64,000 nucleotides of DNA from assembly GCF_024749285.1 (NCBI RefSeq), contig NZ_CP087196.1:6014001-6078000 (forward strand), in the 5' to 3' direction. Shown in pieces: positions 11,334 through 18,423 of the stretch (positions within the stretch are counted from its first letter, which is position 1; the number at the start of each line of letters is the position of its first letter). A model generated the notes under the pieces. The model was not told where the DNA came from and searched no databases. It saw only the letters and a program-made list of their open reading frames with translations. A program made the translations under genes and the position numbers. Source of the DNA: Pseudomonas sp. B21-015 (GTDB lineage Bacteria > Pseudomonadota > Gammaproteobacteria > Pseudomonadales > Pseudomonadaceae).

Positions 11334-11586
11334 CCTGATGCTGGAAATCAAAGAGCTGATCATCGAAGCGCTGGGCCTCGAAGACATCAGCCTCGAAGAC
11401 ATCGGCGATGACCAAACGCTGTTCGGCGAAGGCCTGGGCCTGGATTCGGTAGACGCGCTCGAACTCGGCCTGGCCATCCAGAAAAAGTACGGCATCAAAA
11501 TCGACGCCGACGCCAAGGACACCCGTAATCACTTCACCAACGTGGCGAGCCTTGCGGCGTTCGTCACTGCAAAACAGGCAGTTTGA
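11311..11586 (+). CDS. apeE: Acyl carrier protein 1 of the APE pathway
   Basis: This 91-residue acyl carrier protein has the phosphopantetheine attachment serine in GLGLDSVDALEL (Ser46). It is acidic and helical, as usual for ACPs. The start ATG at 11311 has AAGGAG ten bases upstream; a longer frame from 11269 overlaps the acyltransferase and adds unrelated residues. APE clusters characteristically carry two ACPs, one for chain extension and one that may carry the starter or a modified chain. Which role this copy plays cannot be told from sequence. Confidence 0.92.
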   Translation: MSELHTNSLMLEIKELIIEALGLEDISLEDIGDDQTLFGEGLGLDSVDALELGLAIQKKYGIKIDADAKDTRNHFTNVASLAAFVTAKQAV

Positions 11587-11595
11587 GACCGGACC

Positions 11596-11850
11596 ATGCA
11601 AACTCGTGACGACATTTTCAACACCCTGCGCGATGCTCTGGTCGAACTCTTCGAGCTGGACCCCGAGCGCATCAGTCTGGAATCGAACCTGTATCAGGAT
11701 CTGGAAATCGACAGCATCGATGCGGTCGACCTGATCGATCACATCAAACGCCAGACCGGCAAGAAAATCGCCGCCGAAGAATTCAAATCGGTGCGTACCG
11801 TCAGCGACGTGGTCGAGGCGGTCTACCGTCTGGTTCAACCCGCCGCATGA
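11596..11850 (+). CDS. apeF: Acyl carrier protein 2 of the APE pathway
   Basis: This 84-residue ACP has the attachment serine in LEIDSIDAVDLIDHI (Ser40), the DSxD context typical of fatty-acid-synthase ACPs. It lies nine bases after the first ACP and overlaps the next gene by four bases (ATGA). The two ACPs differ substantially, which suggests separate partner enzymes rather than a simple tandem duplication. Confidence 0.92.
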   Translation: MQTRDDIFNTLRDALVELFELDPERISLESNLYQDLEIDSIDAVDLIDHIKRQTGKKIAAEEFKSVRTVSDVVEAVYRLVQPAA

Positions 11851-12392
11851 GCCGACTGATCGGCCTTGGCCTGCTGCTGGCAGGCCTGCTGTACCCCTTT
11901 GCGGTGTATTTCGGCATGGAGCATTTTGCCCCGTGGCAGTTCGGTCTGCTGCTGGGCAGCCTGTGGCTGGCACGGGCGCTGACCGGCGAACGGCGCCCTG
12001 GCAGCCTGTGGATGGCCACCGTCGCCATCGCGTTCTGCCTGCTGTTGGCGCTGTTCGACAGCCCAGTGTTGCTGCGCTGGTACCCGGTGCTCATCAGCGC
12101 GTTCATGCTGGTGCTGTTCGGCTTGAGCCTGAAATATGGCCCGCCGATGGCCGAACGCCTGGCCCGTCTGCGGGAGCCGGAATTACCGCCCAGGGCCATT
12201 CGCTACACCCGCCAGGTGACGATTGCCTGGAGCGTGTTTTTTCTCTGCAACGGCTTGTGCGCCGCCGCCCTGACCCTTTGGGCGCCGCTGAGCTGGTGGA
12301 TGTTGTACACCGGCCTGATCTCCTATGGATTGATTGGCCTGATGTTTGCCATTGAATGGCTCATACGACAACGGGTACGAGGCCGCCCATGA
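11847..12392 (+). CDS. apeG: COG4648-type inner-membrane protein of APE clusters
   Basis: This 181-residue, very hydrophobic protein has about five or six predicted membrane segments (for example GLLLAGLLYPFAVYFG and AIAFCLLLALFD). A short cytoplasmic stretch around PPMAERLARLREPELPPRAI is the most conserved-looking part. It resembles the uncharacterised COG4648 family found in aryl polyene clusters. No catalytic motif is evident, and an anchoring or export role is only a guess. Both ends are translationally coupled through ATGA overlaps. Confidence 0.75.
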   Translation: MSRLIGLGLLLAGLLYPFAVYFGMEHFAPWQFGLLLGSLWLARALTGERRPGSLWMATVAIAFCLLLALFDSPVLLRWYPVLISAFMLVLFGLSLKYGPPMAERLARLREPELPPRAIRYTRQVTIAWSVFFLCNGLCAAALTLWAPLSWWMLYTGLISYGLIGLMFAIEWLIRQRVRGRP

Positions 12393-14071
12393 ATTGGATA
12401 AAACTTGAGCAACTGCTGCTCAAGGCTCAGCCGGAGCGTGCCGTGACGGCCGAGCCGGCGTTGAATCACGCGCAATTGTGCGACCGGGCCCTGAGCCTGG
12501 CTGCCGGCCTGCAAACCCAGGGTGTGCAGCGCATCGCCGTGCACCTTGAAGACGCCGCCGACCTGGCCATCGCCCTGCTCGGCGCCTGGCGTGCCGGGGT
12601 CAGCGTGCTGCTGCCTGCCGACCTGCAAGCGCAGACTCGCCAGCGCTGGTCGACCGAGGTCGATCTGTGGCTGACCGACCAGGCCGACGATGCACACCTG
12701 AGCGATTATCGGCATTCACCGCTGCCGGCCAACCCGCTGGATCTGGACGGCTGTCAGCTGAGTCTGTGCACCTCCGGTTCCAGTGGCGAACCCAAGCGCA
12801 TCGACAAAACCCTGCGCCAACTGGCCAATGAAGTCGAGGCCCTGGAGCACTTGTGGGGTGCGGAACTGGGCGAAGCCTGCATCATCGGCAGCGTCGCCAC
12901 TCAGCACATCTACGGGCTGCTGTTCCGGGCGCTGTGGCCGCTGTGCGCCGGGCGTCCGTTCGTGCGCAAGCAACTGGCCTTCCCGGAAGACTTGCAACGC
13001 GCCAGCCGCGAACACCCGGCCTTCGCCTGGGTCGCCAGCCCGGCGCTGCTCAAACGCATGGGCGACAACCTCGACTGGCCAGCGCTGAGTGCGGTGCGCC
13101 GAGTGTTTTCCTCCGGTGGCGCGTTGCCCGCCGACGCCTCGCAAAGCCTGCACCAACGCCTGCAACAATGGCCGACCGAGATCCTCGGCAGCTCGGAAAC
13201 CGGCGGTATCGCCTGGCGTCAGGGCCAGAATCTCTGGCAGCCCTTCGCCGACGTGGCGCTGAGCCAGGACAACGACGGGGCGCTGCTGATTGCGTCACCG
13301 TACCTGCCGGCCGGCCATATCGAACACACCGCCGATGCCGCGCGCATCGCCGCCGACGGCCGTTTCGAACTGTTGGGGCGGCTGGACCGGATCGTCAAAC
13401 TGGAAGAAAAACGTATCTCTCTACCGATGCTCGAACACGCGTTGATGGCTCACGCCTGGGTCGCCGAAGCGCGGCTGGGGGTGGTTCAGGAAAACCGCGC
13501 CTCATTGGGCGCGCTGCTGGTGCTCAGCGAGCAAGGCCTGCATGCCTTGCGCAACCAGGGGCGACGCAGCCTCACGCAAGCGTTGCGTCAGCATTTGAGT
13601 CAGCATTGTGAAACGCTGGCCCTACCACGACGCTGGCGCCTGTTGCGGCAACTGCCGCTGAACGCGCAGGGCAAATTGCCCCAGGCCGAGGTTGAAACCT
13701 TGCTGCTGGCGCCCCGCCCAAAGACGCCGCAAGTGCTGGAGCAGGTCGAAGTCGATGGCGAGTGGAGCCTGCAACTGGCCGTCCCGCCGGACCTGGCGTA
13801 TTTCAGCGGGCACTTTCCCCAGGCGCCTGTATTGCCTGGTGTGGTGCAGGTGGATTGGGCATTGAGCCTGGGCCAGCAATTGATGGACCTGCCGGCAAAA
13901 TTCGCTGGCATGGAAGTGCTGAAGTTCCAGCAACTGGTGCGTCCCGGCGATGAAATCCAGTTGCACCTGCGCTTCGACCCAACGCGCGGAAAGTTGTATT
14001 TCGCCTATTGCAATGAAACCGCCACCTGCTCCAGCGGGCGGATTTTGCTGGAGGCTGCCAGCGATGCATAA
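12389..14071 (+). CDS. AMP-forming aryl-acid ligase fused to a hot-dog dehydratase-like domain (ApeH-ApeI fusion)
   Basis: This 560-residue protein has two parts. Residues ~1-440 are an adenylate-forming ligase with the phosphate loop [16 protein letters not shown] (~125-140), a [11 protein letters not shown] motif and a hinge-like [16 protein letters not shown]. They should activate an aromatic acid and load it on an ACP. Residues ~449-560 match FabZ/FabA-type hot-dog dehydratases, including [20 protein letters not shown] with the expected histidine. In described systems these functions are, as I recall, separate proteins ApeH and ApeI; here they share one reading frame. The start is ATG 12389 (ATGA overlap); a frame from 12356 adds 11 unsupported residues. 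The downstream start seems displaced by a REP element. Confidence 0.82.
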   Translation: MNWIKLEQLLLKAQPERAVTAEPALNHAQLCDRALSLAAGLQTQGVQRIAVHLEDAADLAIALLGAWRAGVSVLLPADLQAQTRQRWSTEVDLWLTDQADDAHLSDYRHSPLPANPLDLDGCQLSLCTSGSSGEPKRIDKTLRQLANEVEALEHLWGAELGEACIIGSVATQHIYGLLFRALWPLCAGRPFVRKQLAFPEDLQRASREHPAFAWVASPALLKRMGDNLDWPALSAVRRVFSSGGALPADASQSLHQRLQQWPTEILGSSETGGIAWRQGQNLWQPFADVALSQDNDGALLIASPYLPAGHIEHTADAARIAADGRFELLGRLDRIVKLEEKRISLPMLEHALMAHAWVAEARLGVVQENRASLGALLVLSEQGLHALRNQGRRSLTQALRQHLSQHCETLALPRRWRLLRQLPLNAQGKLPQAEVETLLLAPRPKTPQVLEQVEVDGEWSLQLAVPPDLAYFSGHFPQAPVLPGVVQVDWALSLGQQLMDLPAKFAGMEVLKFQQLVRPGDEIQLHLRFDPTRGKLYFAYCNETATCSSGRILLEAASDA

Positions 14072-14211
14072 CTTTGGTGAGTGCTACGCACTCAATCGCG
14101 AGCAGGCTCGCTCCCACATTGGATCGCTGTTAAACACGAATTCCCTGTGGGAGCGAGCCTGCTCGCGATGCAGACACCTCGATCCTTCAGATGCACGCCA
14201 TCATGCATAAC
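14064..14211. repeat. REP doublet (family B) flanked by a 9-base direct repeat
   Basis: Inverted 23-base REP arms occupy 14096-14118 and 14146-14168 (core GCGAGCAGGCTCGCTCCC). A small hairpin TGAGTGC-TAC-GCACTCA precedes them. ATGCATAAC occurs at 14064-14072, where it overlaps the stop of the ligase gene, and again at 14203-14211, where it is the start of the glycosyltransferase. The layout looks like an insertion into a former start/stop overlap that duplicated nine bases. Confidence 0.7.
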
Positions 14212-14937
14212 CCCTGCGCCGTAATCCCGGTCTACAACCACGAAACCGCCATCACCGCCGTGGTCGATGCGCTGCTTGCCAGCGGCCTGCCGTGCATTCT
14301 GGTGGACGATGCCAGCAGCCCGGCCTGCGCCAAGGTGCTTGACCAACTGGCGCAGCGCGACAGGGTTTACCTGATCAGGCTCACCATCAATCAAGGCAAG
14401 GGCGGCGCGGTGATGACCGGTCTGCGGGAGGCCTCGCGCCTGGGCTTCAGCCACGCCTTGCAGGTGGACGCCGACGGCCAGCATGACTTGCAAGACGTCA
14501 AAGTCTTCATCGAGCATTCGCGTGCCCATCCCGAGGCGGTGATTTGCGGTTATCCGCAATACGACACCAGCGTGCCGAAGGGCCGTTTGTACGCCCGCTA
14601 CCTGACTCACGTCATGGTCTGGATCAACACCCTGTCGCTGCAGATTCGCGACTCGATGTGCGGTTTCCGTGTCTATCCATTACCGCCAACCCTGGCACTG
14701 ATCGACTCGGCCAGGATCGGCAAGCGCATGGACTTCGACTCCGACATCCTGGTGCGCCTGGCCTGGCGCAATCAGCCGATGCAGTGGCTGAAAACCAGGG
14801 TTCATTACCCTTTGGATGGCGTCTCGCATTTCCGCCTGTTCCACGACAATGTTCTGATTTCGGGCATGCACACACGGCTGTTCTTCGGCATGTTGCTGCG
14901 GGCACCGGTAATCCTCTGGCGACGGTGGCGAGCATGA
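14203..14937 (+). CDS. Family 2 glycosyltransferase of the APE cluster
   Basis: This 244-residue GT-A-fold glycosyltransferase has the N-terminal VIPVYNHE motif, ILVDDASS, and the metal/nucleotide-sugar binding QVDADGQHD. It resembles dolichyl-phosphate mannosyltransferase-like GT2 enzymes and probably adds a sugar to the polyene or its lipid carrier. I prefer ATG at 14203 over 14191. The ATGCATAAC there duplicates the end of the upstream gene, which restores the overlap style of the whole operon if the REP element is removed. Neither ATG has a strong ribosome site, so expression may have suffered. The gene ends with an ATGA overlap. Confidence 0.83.
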   Translation: MHNPCAVIPVYNHETAITAVVDALLASGLPCILVDDASSPACAKVLDQLAQRDRVYLIRLTINQGKGGAVMTGLREASRLGFSHALQVDADGQHDLQDVKVFIEHSRAHPEAVICGYPQYDTSVPKGRLYARYLTHVMVWINTLSLQIRDSMCGFRVYPLPPTLALIDSARIGKRMDFDSDILVRLAWRNQPMQWLKTRVHYPLDGVSHFRLFHDNVLISGMHTRLFFGMLLRAPVILWRRWRA

Positions 14938-15881
14938 GCGACAACACAGACAAACAGCACTGGGCCGACCGCCAGGAGCGTGGCAGTTTCTGGCTGATGA
15001 AGTTCACCGCGCTCTGTGCAAAAGTCTTGGGCCGCCGACTGTTGAGCCCACTGCTGTACGGCATCGTGCTGTACTTTTTCCTGTTCGGGCGCAGTGCTCG
15101 CCAAAGCGCCTGGCAATACCAGCAGCGGCTCGCCGACTGGAGCGGTCGCAACGAATTGCGCCCGACCCATTGGCGGGTGTTCGGCCAGTTCATGGCCTTC
15201 GCCGACTCCATGCTCGACAAGCTCGATGTGTGGAACGGCAAACTGAGCATCGAGCAGATCGAGATCATCGACCCGGCGCTGCTGCGCAACCAACTGCGCG
15301 GCACACGCGGGCAAATGCTGGTGGGCGCGCACCTGGGCAACCTCGAGGTCTGCCGGGCGCTGGCCGAGATCGGCGAGAAAGTCACCATGAACGTGCTGGT
15401 GCACACCAAGCACGCAGAGCAGTTCAACCGTTTGCTGGGCGAAGCCGGGGCGACCAATCTGCGGCTGATTCAGGTCAGCGAGCTGGGCCCGGTGATCATG
15501 CTGCAACTGCATGAACGCCTGGAACGCGGCGAATGGCTGGCGATTGCCGGCGACCGTGTGCCGCTGCATGGCGGGCGCAGCGTGACGGTGGACTTTCTCG
15601 GTCATCAGGCTGCGTTCCCCCAAGGCCCGTGGTTACTGGCAGGCCTGCTGAAATGCCCGGTCAATCTGCTGCTGTGCCTGAAAAAACCCACGGGCGACTA
15701 TCGACTGACCCTCGAACCGTTCACCGAGGCGGTGGTGTGGAAACGCAGCGAGCGCGAACAGGTCATTCACCAGTGGGCCTCCCGCTACGCCGAACGCCTG
15801 GGTCACTATTGCCTCGAAGCGCCCCAACAATGGTTCAACTTTTACCCTTTCTGGAAGACCGATGACGACGCCAACGCTTGA
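14934..15881 (+). CDS. LpxL/HtrB-family lipid acyltransferase of the APE cluster
   Basis: This 315-residue protein resembles lipid A late acyltransferases. It has one N-terminal membrane segment (LLSPLLYGIVLYFFLFG), the catalytic-type motif GAHLGNLEVCR, and AGDRVPLHGGRSV further on. Such enzymes transfer an acyl chain from ACP to a sugar or lipid hydroxyl on the inner face of the inner membrane. Here the acceptor is likely the glycolipid anchor of the polyene. The start is the ATG in the ATGA overlap at 14934; the longer frame from 14544 only shadows the glycosyltransferase. Its end overlaps the ammonia-lyase by 20 bases. Confidence 0.83.
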   Translation: MSDNTDKQHWADRQERGSFWLMKFTALCAKVLGRRLLSPLLYGIVLYFFLFGRSARQSAWQYQQRLADWSGRNELRPTHWRVFGQFMAFADSMLDKLDVWNGKLSIEQIEIIDPALLRNQLRGTRGQMLVGAHLGNLEVCRALAEIGEKVTMNVLVHTKHAEQFNRLLGEAGATNLRLIQVSELGPVIMLQLHERLERGEWLAIAGDRVPLHGGRSVTVDFLGHQAAFPQGPWLLAGLLKCPVNLLLCLKKPTGDYRLTLEPFTEAVVWKRSEREQVIHQWASRYAERLGHYCLEAPQQWFNFYPFWKTDDDANA

Positions 15882-17406
15882 GCCGGTAACCTTCGGCGAA
15901 CTCCCTTTGCGCATCGAAGACGTGCTGGCCCTGGCCAACCGTCAGGTGCCGACGCAGCTGCAAGGCGACCCCGAGTTTCGCCAGCGCATTGCCAAGGGTC
16001 CGCAGTTCCTTGACTCCCTGCTGGACAAGGAAGGCGTGATCTATGGCGTGACCACCGGTTATGGCGATTCCTGCGTGGTGGCCGTACCGCTGCATCACGT
16101 TGAAGCCCTGCCCCGCCATTTGTATACGTTCCACGGCTGCGGCCTGGGCAAACTGCTCGACGCCCAAGCCACCCGCGCAGTGCTGGCGGCGCGTTTGCAG
16201 TCGCTGTGCCACGGCGTGTCCGGGGTTCGCGTGGAGCTGCTGGAGCGCCTGCAAGCGTTCCTCGAGCACGACATCCTGCCGCTGATTCCGGAAGAGGGTT
16301 CAGTGGGCGCCAGCGGTGATCTGACGCCGCTGTCCTACGTCGCCGCGACCTTGTCCGGCGAACGTGAAGTGATGTTCCGCGGTGAGCGCCGACAAGCCGC
16401 CGATGTGCACCGCGAACTGGGTTGGCAACCGCTGGTGCTGCGCCCCAAAGAAGCCTTGGCGCTGATGAACGGCACCGCCGTCATGACTGGCCTCGCCTGC
16501 CTGGCTTACGCCCGCGCCGATTACCTGCTGCAACTGGCCACGCGCATCACCGCGCTGAACGTGGTCGCTTTGCAGGGCAACCCGGAGCACTTCGACGAGC
16601 GCCTGTTCGCCGCCAAACCCCATCCAGGGCAGATGCAAGTCGCTGCGTGGTTGCGCAAGGATCTGGCGATCGATGCGCCGACCGCGCCGCTGCATCGCCT
16701 GCAAGACCGTTACTCTCTGCGTTGCGCGCCGCACGTGCTCGGTGTATTGGCCGACAGCCTGAACTGGCTGCGTTCGTTCATCGAGATCGAGCTCAACAGT
16801 GCCAACGACAACCCGATCATCGACGCCGAAGCCGAACGCGTGCTGCATGGCGGGCACTTCTACGGCGGCCACATCGCGTTCGCCATGGACAGCCTGAAAA
16901 ACCTGGTGGCGAACGTAGCCGACCTGCTCGACCGTCAGCTCGCACTGCTGGTGGACGAGCGTTACAACCATGGCTTGCCGAGCAACCTGTCCGGCGCCAG
17001 CGCCGACCGCGCGATGCTCAACCACGGCTTCAAGGCAGTGCAGATCGGCACCAGCGCCTGGACCGCCGAAGCCCTGAAAAACACCATGCCGGCCAGTGTC
17101 TTCTCGCGCTCCACCGAGTGCCATAACCAGGACAAAGTCAGCATGGGCACCATCGCCGCCCGCGACGCCATCCGCGTGCTGGAGCTGACCGAACAGGTCG
17201 CCGCCGCCACGCTGCTGGCCGCCAACCAAGGCGTCTGGCTACGCGGCCAGGCCGAAGACGCCCGGCCACTGCCACCGGCCTTGGCCACGATGCACGAAGA
17301 ATTGGCCAAGGACTTCCCGCCGGTCATCGAAGACCGTGCCCTGGAAGGCGAATTGCGCCTGTGCCTGCAACGCATCGCCGAGCAACACTGGAGGCTGCAT
17401 GCGTAG
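15862..17406 (+). CDS. Aromatic amino acid ammonia-lyase (HAL/PAL/TAL family)
   Basis: This 514-residue lyase has the Ala-Ser-Gly triad that forms the MIO cofactor (GSVGASGDLTPLSY, residues 150-152), the catalytic tyrosine in YGVTTGYGDS (Tyr61), and the NDNPIID and CHNQDKVSMG regions of the family. The substrate-selectivity loop reads HLYTFHGCG. In my alignment, Phe90-His91 take the place of Ser-His in histidine lyases and His-Leu in the bacterial tyrosine lyase. The enzyme would therefore not be a standard histidine lyase. It more likely deaminates tyrosine or phenylalanine to give a coumaric- or cinnamic-type acid. Membership of the APE operon supports a starter-unit role. Biochemical specificity remains an inference. 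Confidence 0.85.
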   Translation: MTTPTLEPVTFGELPLRIEDVLALANRQVPTQLQGDPEFRQRIAKGPQFLDSLLDKEGVIYGVTTGYGDSCVVAVPLHHVEALPRHLYTFHGCGLGKLLDAQATRAVLAARLQSLCHGVSGVRVELLERLQAFLEHDILPLIPEEGSVGASGDLTPLSYVAATLSGEREVMFRGERRQAADVHRELGWQPLVLRPKEALALMNGTAVMTGLACLAYARADYLLQLATRITALNVVALQGNPEHFDERLFAAKPHPGQMQVAAWLRKDLAIDAPTAPLHRLQDRYSLRCAPHVLGVLADSLNWLRSFIEIELNSANDNPIIDAEAERVLHGGHFYGGHIAFAMDSLKNLVANVADLLDRQLALLVDERYNHGLPSNLSGASADRAMLNHGFKAVQIGTSAWTAEALKNTMPASVFSRSTECHNQDKVSMGTIAARDAIRVLELTEQVAAATLLAANQGVWLRGQAEDARPLPPALATMHEELAKDFPPVIEDRALEGELRLCLQRIAEQHWRLHA

Positions 17407-17824
17407 CAAGGGAGTGCTTCACACCGATACGGAAATCCTCGTCCCGTTCTTTGACGTCGACACCATGAACGTGGTCTGGCACGGCCATTACGTCAAATAC
17501 CTGGAAGTCGCCCGCTGTGCGCTGCTGGACAGGATCGGCCACAACTACGACGCCATGGTGGCGTCGGGTTACGCCTGGCCGGTGATCGACTTGCAACTGC
17601 GCTATGTGCGCGGCGCCGTGTTCGGCCAGAAGCTGAATGTGCGCGCCAGCCTGGTGGAATGGGAGAATCGCCTGAAGATCAATTACCTGATCAGCGACCT
17701 TGCAACCGGCGAACGTCTGACCCGCGCTGTTTCAGTGCAGGTCGCCGTCGATATGAGCAGCCGCGAAATGCAGTTGGCCTCGCCGAAGGTGTTCACCGAT
17801 GCGGTTGAAAGGATGCTGCCATGA
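17399..17824 (+). CDS. apeK: 4HBT-type acyl thioesterase (ApeK-like)
   Basis: This 141-residue hot-dog thioesterase has the motif FFDVDTMNVVWHGHYVKYLE. This is the 4-hydroxybenzoyl-CoA thioesterase signature, with the catalytic-type Asp in DVDTMNVV. It could release or edit acyl chains on the ACP or CoA. I use ATG at 17399, which overlaps the lyase stop by eight bases and follows TGGAGG; the longer frame from 17336 lies inside the lyase. The C-terminus overlaps the next gene by ATGA. Confidence 0.85.
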   Translation: MRSKGVLHTDTEILVPFFDVDTMNVVWHGHYVKYLEVARCALLDRIGHNYDAMVASGYAWPVIDLQLRYVRGAVFGQKLNVRASLVEWENRLKINYLISDLATGERLTRAVSVQVAVDMSSREMQLASPKVFTDAVERMLP

Positions 17825-18423
17825 ATTCGCTGTTCAAATGCCTCGGCGCTTTAGCGTTGCTCGGGATTTCATCATTGGCGCAGGCTTTCGATCTACAGCA
17901 ACTCAGCGATCAACTGGCCAAACCCGATGTGATCCACGGCAGCTTCATCCAGGAAAAACACCTGCGCGCCCTGCCCCAGCCGCTGACCAGCAAGGGCACC
18001 TTCGTTTTGGCGAAGAATCACGGCCTGCTCTGGCTGCTGAAAACGCCACTGCAACAGGACTACCGCATCAGCGACAAGGGCATTGCCCGGCGTGATGCCA
18101 ACGGTTGGCAAATGCTGCCGAACAAGAGTGCCGGCTCCGAACAGAACCGTTTGTTCCTCGCGGTGCTGCAAGGCGACAGCAGTGGCCTGCAACGGGATTT
18201 CGAACTGTCGCTGAGCGGCGATGCACAGAACTGGAAGCTGACCCTGACCCCGCGCTCGATGCTGCTCAAGCAGGTGTTCAACCAGATCAACATTGACGGC
18301 GGCGAACTGGTGCACAGCATCGAGCTGCTCGAAACCCAGGGTGACCGAACCTTGTTGCGCATGCAGGACAGCACCAGCGCCCAGCCTTTGAGCGATGCGG
18401 AGCAACATGACTTTGCCGAGTGA
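17821..18423 (+). CDS. apeL: LolA-like outer-membrane carrier protein (ApeL-like)
   Basis: This 200-residue periplasmic protein has a signal peptide ending near LAQAFDLQQ. A LolA-like beta-rich domain follows, with phrases such as GSFIQEKHLRALPQPLTSKG and LLWLLKTPLQQDYRIS. LolA carries lipoproteins across the periplasm. The variant in APE clusters probably ferries the lipid-linked polyene to the outer membrane, next to the MMPL transporter gene. It lacks an obvious lipobox, so it is soluble. Confidence 0.83.
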   Translation: MNSLFKCLGALALLGISSLAQAFDLQQLSDQLAKPDVIHGSFIQEKHLRALPQPLTSKGTFVLAKNHGLLWLLKTPLQQDYRISDKGIARRDANGWQMLPNKSAGSEQNRLFLAVLQGDSSGLQRDFELSLSGDAQNWKLTLTPRSMLLKQVFNQINIDGGELVHSIELLETQGDRTLLRMQDSTSAQPLSDAEQHDFAE

